Shown one piece after another: positions 8,301-15,902 of a stretch of 64,000 nt of DNA (its first letter is position 1; each line of letters opens with the position of its first letter). Location: contig CANLXO010000004.1 in the NCBI GenBank assembly GCA_947495055.1, forward strand, positions 124,001 through 188,000, written 5' to 3'. This DNA comes from an uncultured Psychrobacter sp. (lineage in GTDB: Bacteria > Pseudomonadota > Gammaproteobacteria > Pseudomonadales > Moraxellaceae). Below the pieces are notes generated by a model. The model did no database searches. It was not told the origin of the DNA and was given only the letters and a program-made list of their open reading frames with translations. The translations under genes were made by a program, and so were the position numbers.

Positions 8301-10473
8301 TGACGGTATCGAGCTTGGATTGGCGGATGTCATCACTGTCGGCAGTGATATGCCAGTAATGATTGACGGTACAAACGGCACAGTCTCAGGTTTAAGTAAC
8401 ACAACCTTTGATGCTAATCAAACCTATACTGGTGGTTTGGCAGCAACCCAAGAGCAGCTCTTAGAAGTTAACAATAGCATCAATCAAACCGTTGATAGAG
8501 GTCTTGATTTTACAGGCGACAATACACTCGTTACTGTCACTCGTAAAATGGGTGAAAAACTTACTATCAAAGGTGGAGAGGTTGATGCTGATAGACTTGC
8601 CTCTGGTAATAACATCGGCGTCATCGCAAATGACACTGATAATTCACTAACAGTCAAGCTCGCCAAAGATCTAACTGATCTCAATAGTGCAAATTTTGGT
8701 AGTGGCGTAAGTATCTCAGCCAACGGTCTGAACAATGGTAGCAACAAAATAACCAACGTAGCAGATGGCTCAACGCCAAAAGATGCGGTGAATTTCGGTC
8801 AGCTGTCGGATACGAATACTAAAGTAGATATTAACACTACTGATATTGAAACCAATACTACAGATATTGGCGTCAATACGGGAAATATTGCTAAAGGAAT
8901 TAGAATTGGTGATGGAGACAGCACTAACGATCAGCAATTTGCTTTAGGTGATACGATCAACGTTACAGGTGATAGTAATATCTTGACTACTGCCTCTGCT
9001 ACAGGTGTTCAGATTCAGCTTAACAATCAGTTAGATTTAAGTGAAGATGGTAGCATACGAATTGGTAATAGCATTATGAATAATAGTGGATTTACCTTTG
9101 TTAGTAGTGACACCAACCGTACGGTTAGGCTCAGCAGTATGGGTCTAAATAACGGCGGTAACGTAATTAGCAATGTTGGTCGAGGGGTGGAGCTGACTGA
9201 TGGAGTCAATTTAGGTCAACTACAAGAGGCAACATCAGTGGTAAATGCAGGATGGGAGCTAAGTGCTCAAGGTAATAATGCCAGTACTGTAAGACCCGGA
9301 AGTAGTGTCGATCTAAACAATACAGATGGTAATATTGTAGTCTCCAAAACTGAAGATAATAACGATATTACTTTCAACTTGAATGATGAGATCAATGTAA
9401 AAAACATTAGTACTGGCGACAGTACTATGACAAGTAATGGTCTAGTCATAGCAGATGGACCTAGTGTTACCAAGACTGGTATCAATGCCGCTAATATGAG
9501 AGTAACCAATGTACAAAATGGTGAGGTTTCATCCAGCTCGCAAGATGCTATAAATGGTAGTCAGTTGTTTGCACAAGGCACTGGTATCAGTAGTATTATT
9601 GGTGGCAACACCGTCTACAATGCTGAAGACGGTAGCTTTACAAACACTAATATAGGTGGTACTGGTGAAAGTAGCATTGATGGTGCAATTGCTTCTATCA
9701 AGCAAGGCGAGATTGTCATTAATGAAAATATCGCAAATAATGCTACAAACATCGAAACCAATACGACCAATATCGCAAATAATACTAGCAATATTGCAAC
9801 CAACACCACCAATATTGCTACTAATACAACCAACGTCGCAGCGAATAAAGATAAGCTTGATGCTGGTCTAAACTTCGGTGCTGACAATGGTGATGTTATT
9901 AACAAACCTGTTGGTGATGGTAGCGTACTTAGCTTTACTGGTAGTGAAAATATTACCACCACAACTGATGGCAGTAGTATCAAGTTCGATCTAAACGGTA
10001 ATATCAGCGTTGATAGTATCGCTGCAGGTACTACAGTTATAAATAGCAGTGGCATATCAATGCAAGGCGGACCTAGTATGACAGGTCAAGGTTTAAATGC
10101 TGGTGATCAACGCCTTACTGGTGTAGCAGATGGCGTAGAAGCAACCGATGCGGTCAACTACAGTCAACTTAGCGCATTAGATAGTAGACTTAATAGCAAC
10201 ATGAACGACTTAGGTTACAAGATCGATGAAGTCGAAGATGACGCTAATGCAGGTATTTCAGCAGCAATGGCAATGTCTTCGCTACCTCAAGCGTATATTA
10301 TCGGTAAGTCTATGGTAGGCGGTGGTATCGCAACCTACAATGGTGAAAGCGCAGTAGCTATCGGTGTCTCTAAGTTGTCAAACGACGGTCGCTGGGTTAT
10401 AAAAGTCAACGGTACAGCAGATACCCAAGGTAATGTAGGAGGCGCTGTTGGTGCAGGTTTCCATTTTGACTAA
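5386..10473 (+). CDS. Trimeric autotransporter adhesin (YadA/Hia-like, type Vc secretion)
   Basis: The 1695-residue protein starts with the extended signal-peptide region typical of large autotransporters (MNRNFKVIWNEALG), followed by a hydrophobic core (about 55-72) and a short YYYYYP stretch. A head with YadA-like beta-roll repeats (xAxAIGxxA, for example SQTIAIGS and QSIAIGAN) occupies about residues 220-420. It is followed by alternating neck motifs (DAVNVSQL, DAVNVAQL, DAVNFGQL, DAVNYSQL), SSSQDAxNGSQL segments and coiled stalks. The C-terminal anchor of about 70 residues ends in aromatic GFHFD, as expected for an outer-membrane beta-barrel strand. It is predicted to trimerise and mediate adhesion or biofilm formation. 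Two internal segments encode identical protein (7366-7586 and 8104-8324), and a heptad Asn/Thr repeat lies near residues 1455-1490. A terminator follows. Confidence 0.95.
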   Translation: MNRNFKVIWNEALGCFTAVAEYAKARGKSSKSSVSANASINTSASLSSVNTLRLSTIGLGLLAAGLTIPAAANGYYYYYPSGMNFAGDDATPKVYISTTYRNQTLKVQGDETVAGDSNTKNISVAANSSDKSLTVKLDEDVNLGTDGSLKIGDTLVDSSGIMVKAIDPNNNVVLSNSGLNNGNNRIINVEDGIGPKDAVNVSQLDSSIAENKVKYYSVNSDGGTNDLNEGATGQNAMAMGRNARAIGSQTIAIGSASSGQDTIAKGAQSIAIGANVVSIGASSIAIGGDDLDLASKYNIDGSDIAAALNSGTVNTVFNEYAGRDLLDPNNRFAGYTQTLGAASIAIGAKSRSNGHLATAVGIHSDASGTASSAFGIAATASEKGASALGSGANASAVNGVALGSKSVANIAGGAGTEGFVPAGATLADQNIITSTRSESLGAVSVGNDTDGNRQIVKVAAGKNNSDAVNVAQLKGLSNVVDLGLNFGADSGNTVKRELGQTFNINGDSKNISTVTTANGVNVQMSDTPTFTKVTLIDAPTVGTDATNKTYVDGTRTQVTSNNNSISVSETASGDARVFDLSVDAQSLSESAQSPVVYTDATGNKLYKQTDGSFNTNPDGSGDLVTAIDVIASMQSATGSTSTPTTLSNIAAGSLASDSTDAVNGSQLYTTNQNVSTNEGNITTNRDNIAKGIKFNVNDSLQKTFDLGEEIKLNTDNNLTTTLLSTNDGIELGLAPNLTGLISADFGGVNISTEGIDLNNNQITGLGSAGDITLATNEKNAVNAGDLNNAVGGVTSLGFALRAADTNEVQRNLGDAVDIVGSNNNITTQVIDDKIAIKLNNNLNLGALGTVKTGGNVILNTVVTPLGVSVTGLNPLNPVTLTAAGLNNAGKKIINVKDGAVTSSSQDAVNGSQLYTTNQNVSTNEGNITTNRDNIAKGIKFNVNDSLQKTFDLGEEIKLNTDNNLTTTLLSTNDGIELGLADVITVGSDMPVMIDGTNGTVSGLSNTTFDANQTYTGGLAATQEQLLEVNNSINQTVDRGLDFTGDNTLVTVTRKMGEKLTIKGGEVDADRLASGNNIGVIANDTDNSLTVKLAKDLTDLNSANFGSGVSISANGLNNGSNKITNVADGSTPKDAVNFGQLSDTNTKVDINTTDIETNTTDIGVNTGNIAKGIRIGDGDSTNDQQFALGDTINVTGDSNILTTASATGVQIQLNNQLDLSEDGSIRIGNSIMNNSGFTFVSSDTNRTVRLSSMGLNNGGNVISNVGRGVELTDGVNLGQLQEATSVVNAGWELSAQGNNASTVRPGSSVDLNNTDGNIVVSKTEDNNDITFNLNDEINVKNISTGDSTMTSNGLVIADGPSVTKTGINAANMRVTNVQNGEVSSSSQDAINGSQLFAQGTGISSIIGGNTVYNAEDGSFTNTNIGGTGESSIDGAIASIKQGEIVINENIANNATNIETNTTNIANNTSNIATNTTNIATNTTNVAANKDKLDAGLNFGADNGDVINKPVGDGSVLSFTGSENITTTTDGSSIKFDLNGNISVDSIAAGTTVINSSGISMQGGPSMTGQGLNAGDQRLTGVADGVEATDAVNYSQLSALDSRLNSNMNDLGYKIDEVEDDANAGISAAMAMSSLPQAYIIGKSMVGGGIATYNGESAVAIGVSKLSNDGRWVIKVNGTADTQGNVGGAVGAGFHFD
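7366..7586 (+). repeat. Internal repeat copy 1 in the adhesin gene
   Basis: This 221-bp segment recurs at 8104-8324 with only five differences that I can count, all at third codon positions, so both copies encode the same peptide (from AVNGSQLYTTNQ to SNDGIELGL). The offset of 738 bp is 246 codons, so recombination between the copies would remove or add an in-frame module. Confidence 0.9.
8104..8324 (+). repeat. Internal repeat copy 2 in the adhesin gene
   Basis: Second copy of the 221-bp repeat described at 7366-7586. Downstream of it the sequence diverges (the next residues are ADVITV rather than APNLTG), so the duplication boundary lies at the codon after GLEL-type residues. Confidence 0.9.
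9733..9843 (+). repeat. Tandem heptad-coding repeats in the adhesin stalk
   Basis: About five successive 21-bp units encode seven-residue repeats of the type TNTTNIA (variants NNATNIE, NNTSNIA, TNTTNVA). Asn occupies recurring core positions, as in the right/left-handed coiled-coil stalks of trimeric autotransporters. Such tandem DNA could change copy number by slippage without breaking the frame. Confidence 0.8.
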
Positions 10474-10504
10474 TGAGATAGTTTATCTATAAATGACTTA
10501 ATCT

Positions 10505-10540
10505 AAAACAAGGCATCAGATGCCTTGTTTTTATTTTTTT
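10505..10540 (+). terminator. Rho-independent terminator after the adhesin gene
   Basis: AAAACAAGGCA (10505-10514/15) and TGCCTTGTTTT (10521-10531) form a long stem with a short loop, followed by a T-rich tract. It begins about 30 bp after the adhesin stop. Confidence 0.85.
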
Positions 10541-10663
10541 AAAGAGCAATTATAATTTCGTCAAAAATATAAGAAATCATTAGAGTTAAGTTCTTAAATT
10601 CACTACCGTTGATCGATAAAGGTCTTCACCATTTATAGTAAATGGTATTTATGTGAGCAAAAT

Positions 10664-10909
10664 TTATAATCTTACTTCTTCTTTTGTGACTTCAATAATT
10701 TTGATGGGAACTGCAAAAAGCCATGTTATACCATCTATGCATGTAAACTGTCCATTTCGATAGGACACGATGTGCGTAGTAAAATTATTATTGGTATGAT
10801 CTCTCATAGCTTGTGCGTCACTCGTATCATCTACAGCACACCATATCATATGATCGCCACGTCTGAGCATAGCACGGGTAAGAGCGCTGCCCGTCATTTG
10901 ACCATCCAT
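10664..10909 (-). CDS. Small hypothetical protein (81 aa)
   Basis: I chose the ATG at 10909, which has GGAG seven bases upstream (reads MDGQMTGSALTRAMLRRGDH); a longer frame from 10951 has no such signal. The product is small, with no signal peptide. It contains a central segment with Trp-Cys (MIWCAVDDTSD), a DAQAMRDHTNNN stretch and a C-terminal KIIEVTKEE tail, suggesting a compact alpha/beta fold. I do not recognise a family. It stands alone, convergent with the adhesin gene and followed upstream by a long non-coding stretch. Confidence 0.6.
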   Translation of the reverse strand: MDGQMTGSALTRAMLRRGDHMIWCAVDDTSDAQAMRDHTNNNFTTHIVSYRNGQFTCIDGITWLFAVPIKIIEVTKEEVRL

Positions 10910-11587
10910 AATCATCTCCACTAAAATTTTTTGTACTAAAGTGAGCAACATAAGAATCTGGTAAAAGTATACTTTTGAGACTCTTACGTAGTAACAAAAA
11001 TTGTTAGGTATATTATTTACAGATGTTGGCTAGCTGTCAATTAACAGTAACACTTGCACACAATTGTTAGCTTAAAAACTTATATATCGAATCATGACAA
11101 ACAAAATAGACTATTATAAATTTATAATAGTAGGACATGCGCAAATGAGTAAAATAAAGCTATACTTTACGTACTAAAAAACTTGAGTATACATCTTTGA
11201 CATAAGGTAAAAGTTAGTTTTCTTAGTATCAAAAACAATTAGAACGTATTTGATACTCAACCATGACACTGCTGATAGCTACCAGTTTATCAAAGCTGTG
11301 TGCTAGTCATTATGTCAATCACAAGTAATGCTATTGCACAAGCTAGCTCATTTTATTTGAACAGTTACTTTGAGTGAAGCACTCTTAGCATCAGACCTGA
11401 GGGTGTATTGAGTGAAAGTACTGCTTTAATCGTCCGCAATACTATGCGCATAATAGAGAGACAGGACACTTTCTTGTCGTATTTAAGGTAAAAATAGACG
11501 TCTGAAAAACTCGACTTACTATTTTAACTATGAACTGCTAAAAAAATAGTCACTGTCAGTACTTATTTGTGAATTATTAAACACGCC
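10910..11587. other. Long AT-rich intergenic stretch (about 680 bp)
   Basis: I find no supportable gene on either strand. It contains a perfect 20-bp palindrome at 11111-11130 (listed separately) and generally AT-rich sequence. It separates the small hypothetical gene from the flavin-monooxygenase-like gene, both on the minus strand. Confidence 0.5.
11111..11130. repeat. Perfect 20-bp AT-rich palindrome
   Basis: CTATTATAAATTTATAATAG is fully self-complementary. It lies in the middle of a gene-free region, about 200 bp upstream of the small hypothetical gene. It may be an operator or a structural remnant; no owner is apparent. Confidence 0.5.
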
Positions 11588-12769
11588 CTAAATTCTAAAC
11601 ATAGCGGCAGTAGGTTTTAAACCAACGTAAGCCATACCTGCTTGAGCTTGCCAATGAGGTTGAATAATACCATGTTGCAAAATAGCGTGAATATCTCGAT
11701 GGGCTCTTTCTATCCTATGCTTTTTATATAAAGAGACAGTACCTGCTACTGCATAGATCTCAGAGACCATAGAACGAGCCTCTGTAGCTGCTGCGCAAGA
11801 TGCTGCCCAGACATCTGCAAGCTGCTTATCAGAAAAAGTATTTCTGTTTTGAGCCTCTATCCATAATTTTTCAATGCTATGGTGTAACTGTAAGCGTTTT
11901 GAGGCGAGTAGAGTTTTACTATTGGCTATTGCTGATTGTACTGTAGACCGATCACGTAAATCTGGGTTCTTACCTGGTGTCACTCTCTCCAAACACAGCT
12001 CTGTTAAGTCATCGGTTGCAGCTTTTAGAACCCCTAGTGCCATTGCGGCACAGCCAGCTGCATTGATGCAGCCAATAGGCAAGCGATTGTATGCGCTATC
12101 GATGACAACTGGACTATCAAAATCCACTGCATATTGAGGCTTTACAAAAGCGTCTTTTACGACGACATCGTGACTACCTGTACCGTTCAGACCACCAACA
12201 TTCCATGTATCTATGATTTCGATGTCTTGTTTTGGAATAAAGAATAACTTTAATTTTGCACCAGGCCCAAGTGTTTTTGGTGACCCCTCTGATAGCACTA
12301 AGCATCGCAATACAAACCAATCAGCAAGCTCGCAACCAGATACGAGTGTCCATCGACCTGATACAAGATAACCATCTGAGAGCGTTTGCGCAGTGCCTTC
12401 AGGACGTGCAGAATTAGCATAGATATGGGTAGGGTCTTTGTAAACTTCTTCAAAACTCGTCTTATCCAAAAAACGCCCAAAAGTACAAGCTAAGTGATTA
12501 TTCCAAACGATCCAAGCTGCAGAAGCCTCAGCACTTGCAAGATGCTCATATACTTTTAGAGTCTCTACGGGTGTATTCTCCCAGCCTCCTAAAGACTTTG
12601 AAAGACCCATTCGAAATAACTTCATCTTTGAAAGGCTTTCAACGACAGCTGGTGCAATTCTTCTAAGATATTCTGTTTCTTGTCTATGATTAAGAGCTAA
12701 GTCGTAGCAGTCTTGAACTGCATCAGATGGCAGTACATTTTCGATTTCAAACTCAAGTAAATCACTCAT
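11588..12769 (-). CDS. Acyl-CoA dehydrogenase-fold flavin monooxygenase (DszC/HpaH-type)
   Basis: The 393-residue protein is related to class D flavin-dependent monooxygenases that share the acyl-CoA dehydrogenase fold (DszC, SfnC, HsaA and 4-hydroxyphenylacetate hydroxylase C2 families). Visible family traits are the N-terminal helical domain (RRIAPAVVESLSKMKLFRMGLSKSLGG), the flavin-contact beta domain (LVSGRWTLVSGCELADWFVL, WNVGGLNGTGSHDVVV) and the C-terminal helical bundle (AATEARSMVSEIYAVAGT, RAHRDIHAI). It lacks the usual acyl-CoA dehydrogenase catalytic Glu context. The start is the ATG at 12769 with AGAGG eight bases upstream; a GTG nine bases earlier also opens the frame. No reductase partner is adjacent, so it presumably uses a free flavin reductase. 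The substrate is unknown. Confidence 0.75.
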   Translation of the reverse strand: MSDLLEFEIENVLPSDAVQDCYDLALNHRQETEYLRRIAPAVVESLSKMKLFRMGLSKSLGGWENTPVETLKVYEHLASAEASAAWIVWNNHLACTFGRFLDKTSFEEVYKDPTHIYANSARPEGTAQTLSDGYLVSGRWTLVSGCELADWFVLRCLVLSEGSPKTLGPGAKLKLFFIPKQDIEIIDTWNVGGLNGTGSHDVVVKDAFVKPQYAVDFDSPVVIDSAYNRLPIGCINAAGCAAMALGVLKAATDDLTELCLERVTPGKNPDLRDRSTVQSAIANSKTLLASKRLQLHHSIEKLWIEAQNRNTFSDKQLADVWAASCAAATEARSMVSEIYAVAGTVSLYKKHRIERAHRDIHAILQHGIIQPHWQAQAGMAYVGLKPTAAMFRI

Positions 12770-13193
12770 TTTATACACCTCTCATAATTATAATAGTGCT
12801 TTTGACTCTCCTAATACCTTACAAGGCATCTTTAAAGAATAACCAACATCAAGTAGGTATACAACCAATAATTGATATATATAAGAGTTTTAATATTTTC
12901 TAAACAATAATTTTGACTTTAATGATGTATCTTAAAAATGAAATAAGGTGTTTGTGGCGAGAGGCAGATGATAAAATTGTTCTATTCGTTTGAATTAAAT
13001 AGGCTAGCCAAGGCATCTTCAGTATCTGAGGTTTTTTCTTGGACGAGAACATAGATATGATTAGTTATCAGCAGTGCTTACTTATAAGTGTTCAACATGA
13101 TCTAGTATGAAATATATTTTTTTAAACAATAAATAGAACCAAAGGACATGTTTTATAAGAACCATTAGTTTTTAATAACGAGGAATAAGACTT
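12770..13193. other. Divergent intergenic region
   Basis: This gap of about 420 bp lies between the minus-strand monooxygenase and the plus-strand cupin. It is AT-rich. One 28-codon open frame at 12968-13054 follows a GAGAGG sequence but has no family resemblance I can defend. A Shine-Dalgarno GAGG lies ten bases before the cupin ATG. No other element was seen. Confidence 0.4.
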
Positions 13194-13523
13194 ATGAAAA
13201 TGGAAAACATACCATTTGGAGTGATGGATTGGACAAATATAGAAGCTATAAAAATAAAAGGTGAGACTGGCGCAGGCTACTGGAAAACGCTTGATTTTAA
13301 TACTATTCAGGTGCACAAGGTTGAGTATTCACCCGGTTACTTAGCGGATCACTGGTGCCTCAAAGGTCATATATTGCTATGCCTTGAAGGTGAGCTCAAT
13401 ACTGAGCTAAAAGATGGTCGAACCTTTACATTAACGCCAGGTATGACCTACCAAGTCGCCGATGATACGATAGCTCATCGTTCATCGACTATCACTGGCG
13501 CTAAACTGTTCATTGTGGATTAA
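13194..13523 (+). CDS. Small DHCW-motif-type cupin protein
   Basis: The 109-residue single-domain protein has cupin features: a glycine turn region (EYSPGYLADHWCLKGHILLCLEGEL) with Asp-His-Trp-Cys at residues 52-55, followed by a second beta region (FTLTPGMTYQVADDTIAHRSST) with another His. This matches the small cupins usually annotated as DHCW-motif cupin-fold proteins, whose biochemical role is unclear; metal binding by the histidines is likely by analogy. The ATG is preceded by GAGG. It converges on the peroxiredoxin-like gene with only 20 bp between stop codons. Confidence 0.75.
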   Translation: MKMENIPFGVMDWTNIEAIKIKGETGAGYWKTLDFNTIQVHKVEYSPGYLADHWCLKGHILLCLEGELNTELKDGRTFTLTPGMTYQVADDTIAHRSSTITGAKLFIVD

Positions 13524-13543
13524 GCGGTAACAGTAATTAAACT

Positions 13544-14083
13544 TTAACCATGCGTACCACGGATAGGGTAGTCATTTTCTCGAATAAAAGACAAGCCATT
13601 AGCTAGGGCTTCAAGTTCAGGTCTAGCAAATGGAGCGTTTGAGATATCAATGATTTGAATCTCGCCTTTGGCGTTAATCACGAATACTCCAGGCTCTGCA
13701 AAAGGATGATCGGTCTCTTTTTCTGAGCGCGGATCAGAGATATACAGCCCAAGCTCATTCATCTGCTCAACGGTTAAGCCATAAGCCATCGGGAAGTTGA
13801 TATCCTCTAGCTCTTCTAAATGCTCTTGCAACTGCTGTTTGCTATCGCCTGATATAGCTAGGATATCTACGCCTGCATCGGCAAATGAGGATTTAACTTT
13901 TTCTAACTGATTGAGGTATTTAGTACAGATCGGGCAATGCTTACCGCGATAAACCACTACCAATTTCCAATCATGGCCGTTTTCAGGTTTGCCTAAGGTT
14001 GTCATTTCGCCGCCAAGCATTTGTACTTGCATGTCAGGGAATTGACTGCTAGCCTTAAGTTTTTGAGGGTTATGTGATTGCAT
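13544..14083 (-). CDS. Peroxiredoxin-like (AhpC/TSA family) protein
   Basis: The 179-residue protein has a thioredoxin fold with the motif KHCPICTKYL, giving Cys50 and Cys53 as the redox pair, at the position of the peroxidatic Cys in peroxiredoxins and in a CxxC as in thioredoxins. The segments DILAISGDSKQQLQEHLEEL and FAEPGVFVINAKGEIQIIDISNAPFARP are typical of peroxiredoxin-like family proteins. There is no signal peptide, so it is cytoplasmic. The ATG has AAAGGA seven bases upstream. It probably reduces peroxides or disulfides; the electron donor is unknown. Redox genes of the DsbA and AhpD types lie a few kb away. Confidence 0.85.
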   Translation of the reverse strand: MQSHNPQKLKASSQFPDMQVQMLGGEMTTLGKPENGHDWKLVVVYRGKHCPICTKYLNQLEKVKSSFADAGVDILAISGDSKQQLQEHLEELEDINFPMAYGLTVEQMNELGLYISDPRSEKETDHPFAEPGVFVINAKGEIQIIDISNAPFARPELEALANGLSFIRENDYPIRGTHG

Positions 14084-14205
14084 AGTTCTATCCTTTGAAG
14101 TTTGTGTTGAAGTGATTTACATTAAAGACCTAATGATTAAATTAAGTTTTAACGCTTGGTAAAATAATGAGTGTTTTTAGCGAATAAATTTGCCATAAGT
14201 CCCTA

Positions 14206-14901
14206 TTAGTTTTGATACTTGTCAATAATCTTATCGCTCAGCGTAACCAGATCTGAGGCCATAAAGTCTGGTGTTGGTACGTTGGATGCGGGCAACATGG
14301 CGTTATAAGGACGTTTGAGGAACGCGCCTTGATAGCCAGCCGCTTGCGCGCCAATCGTATCCCAAAGATGACAAGCCACTAAGCACAAATCTGACATTTC
14401 AACAGCCAGCTCTTTAGCGACCATCTGGTATGTCTCGGGCGCAGGTTTGAACTTTGCGACTGCCTCAACGCTAAACGAGCGCTCAAAGAACTCACCCAAT
14501 CCTGCTTTTTCGAGTGGTGTAGGAGAAGCGCTGCTCGCTGAGTTGGTCAAGGTCACCAATCTAAAGCCAGCATCACGTAATCTAGTTAATGCGGGCACTG
14601 CATCAGGATGAGCGGGCATCTCGCTCATGCGCTCTTTTAACTCATTAATATCGTCATCTGTCAGCGTGACTTCATGGATATCAGCTGTCATCTGTAACGC
14701 ACCGACGCTAAGCTCACCAAAAGGCGTATAAAGTCCTGATAAGGTCATGGTTTGCGAATAGAGCACCAATTGCGCGAACCATTCTCTTAGTACGCGATCA
14801 TCACCGAATAGACGAGCGAACAAAGGCGCAAGCGTTTCGATATCGAGCAGAGTTTCATTAACGTCAAATACGATGATAGAGGGTGATGGGGTAGAGGGCA
14901 T
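14206..14901 (-). CDS. Haloacid dehalogenase type II (HAD superfamily)
   Basis: The 231-residue HAD hydrolase has motif I FDVNETLLD with nucleophile Asp13, motif II around LVTLTNS, the conserved Lys in FKPAPETY, and motif III in VACHLWDTIGAQAAG. The sequence FDVNETLLD and the total length fit the S-2-haloacid dehalogenase (type II) subfamily; physiological substrates may be other small phosphorylated or halogenated acids. The ATG has AAAGG seven bases upstream. It is divergent from the TetR gene, and the shared intergenic region has two TTGAG-N6-CTCAA-type operators, one of which covers the probable -35 of this gene. Confidence 0.85.
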   Translation of the reverse strand: MPSTPSPSIIVFDVNETLLDIETLAPLFARLFGDDRVLREWFAQLVLYSQTMTLSGLYTPFGELSVGALQMTADIHEVTLTDDDINELKERMSEMPAHPDAVPALTRLRDAGFRLVTLTNSASSASPTPLEKAGLGEFFERSFSVEAVAKFKPAPETYQMVAKELAVEMSDLCLVACHLWDTIGAQAAGYQGAFLKRPYNAMLPASNVPTPDFMASDLVTLSDKIIDKYQN

Positions 14902-14979
14902 ATAAAAACCTTTTAATTTATCTTAAATAGCCTAAGCAAAATTATATAGAAAATACAATTATGATCGACAATTGGTCTT

Positions 14980-15031
14980 ACTTTAACTGGACTTGAGTAA
15001 TCATTCAAGATAAAATTGAGTAATCACTCAA
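14980..15031. promoter_or_regulatory. Two TetR-type operators between the dehalogenase and TetR genes, with probable promoter
   Basis: TTGAGTAATCATTCAA (14993-15008) and TTGAGTAATCACTCAA (15016-15031) fit TTGAG-N6-CTCAA, the first with one mismatch, and start 23 bp apart. Reading leftwards, TTGAAT (15008-15003) and TAAAGT (14985-14980) are separated by 17 bp and form a plausible sigma70 promoter for the dehalogenase, so the first operator would cover its -35. The same operator recurs upstream of the AhpD-like gene and of the ynjB-type operon. Confidence 0.7.
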
Positions 15032-15091
15032 ATTATACCGCTGTGCTTACCGCATTATCTGTGGTCGCAGCTCCAAGCTTCAGGATTTACT

Positions 15092-15718
15092 ATGTCACGA
15101 ACCACTTTATACAATCGTCACGAGGCGCTAGAACGCGCCATAGCCCTGTTCTGGCACAAAGGCTTTCATGCCACCTCCCTAAAAGACATCGAACAAGCTC
15201 TTGATATGCGTCCGGGTAGCATTTACGCCGCATTCGGTAGTAAAGACGGCTTGTTTCAAGAAGCGCTAGAGTATTATGCGCAGTCCTCCCTAACGGAACT
15301 TGAACGTATACTGGCTAATCATGAGTCGCCATTGATGGGATTAGCCGCTTTTATGCGTCAGCTTGGCGGTATCCGTGACAAAGATCTGCCTAGTCGAGCT
15401 TGTATGCTGGTCAAAAGCTTACTTGAGCTTGGCGCGCGCGAACAACTAGCGTTAGATAAGGTCGAGAAATTACTAGCGGGCATGGAGGTGCGTTTTGGCG
15501 AGTGTTTCGCTGAGGCGCAGCGGTTAGGCGAGATGGATGACACGCTTGATGCGACTAGGCTGGCGCGTCGATTACAGGCAGAGGTTATGGGTTTGCGTGC
15601 CTTTGCTCAGCGTGATGTCAAAAGCCAAGCGGTGCATGAGCTGGCAGAGGATATGGCAACATCGATAGAGAGCCTGCGTAATGATGCGCTTGCTAATTCT
15701 AACCAAAGTGAGGGCTAG
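15092..15718 (+). CDS. TetR/AcrR-family transcriptional regulator
   Basis: The 208-residue regulator has an N-terminal TetR helix-turn-helix (ALFWHKGFHATSLKDIEQALDMRPGSIYAAFGSKDGLF, residues about 18-55) and an all-helical ligand domain containing SRACMLVKSLLELG, a sequence with a buried-type Cys. The ATG has AGGA six bases upstream. Its own upstream region carries two palindromic operators that recur at two other nearby promoters, so it is the best candidate for the local regulator and probably represses itself. Neighbouring targets are redox or detoxification genes, so an electrophile or oxidant signal is plausible, but that is inference. Confidence 0.85.
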   Translation: MSRTTLYNRHEALERAIALFWHKGFHATSLKDIEQALDMRPGSIYAAFGSKDGLFQEALEYYAQSSLTELERILANHESPLMGLAAFMRQLGGIRDKDLPSRACMLVKSLLELGAREQLALDKVEKLLAGMEVRFGECFAEAQRLGEMDDTLDATRLARRLQAEVMGLRAFAQRDVKSQAVHELAEDMATSIESLRNDALANSNQSEG

Positions 15719-15826
15719 TTTGTTAACGAGAATGACTACTAAATGTAGATGAGGATAATTGCTAGCTAAGCGGATACTCAATCAACACTGTCAACTGTCG
15801 TTATAGGTAAAAAGATAAAAACATAA

Positions 15827-15860
15827 AAAGGGCGACTTGAAGTTTTAAGTCACCCTTTTG
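15827..15860. terminator. Bidirectional terminator between TetR and DsbA-like genes
   Basis: AAAAGGG-C-GACTT and AAGTC-A-CCCTTTT form a stem with a one-base mismatch and a short loop, flanked by T-runs on the plus strand and A-runs on the other side. It lies between two convergent genes and can serve both. Confidence 0.75.
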
Positions 15861-15902
15861 ATTGCTGTGCTTTGTCCTTTATTCTTATTGTTGACTAGTG
15901 CT

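Noticed and set aside
7200..8402. Long minus-strand frames inside the adhesin gene
   Set aside because: They mirror the Asn/Thr/Ser-rich repeat composition of the plus-strand gene (Val/Leu/Ser-rich products), have no ribosome-binding sites, and lie wholly within an unambiguous coding gene.
9733..9843. Tandem 21-bp units as a possible CRISPR array
   Set aside because: The units are contiguous, keep one reading frame, encode coiled-coil heptads, and have no unique spacers.
12968..13054. 28-codon frame with a GAGAGG sequence before it
   Set aside because: The spacing between GAGAGG and ATG is too short, and the product has no recognisable features.
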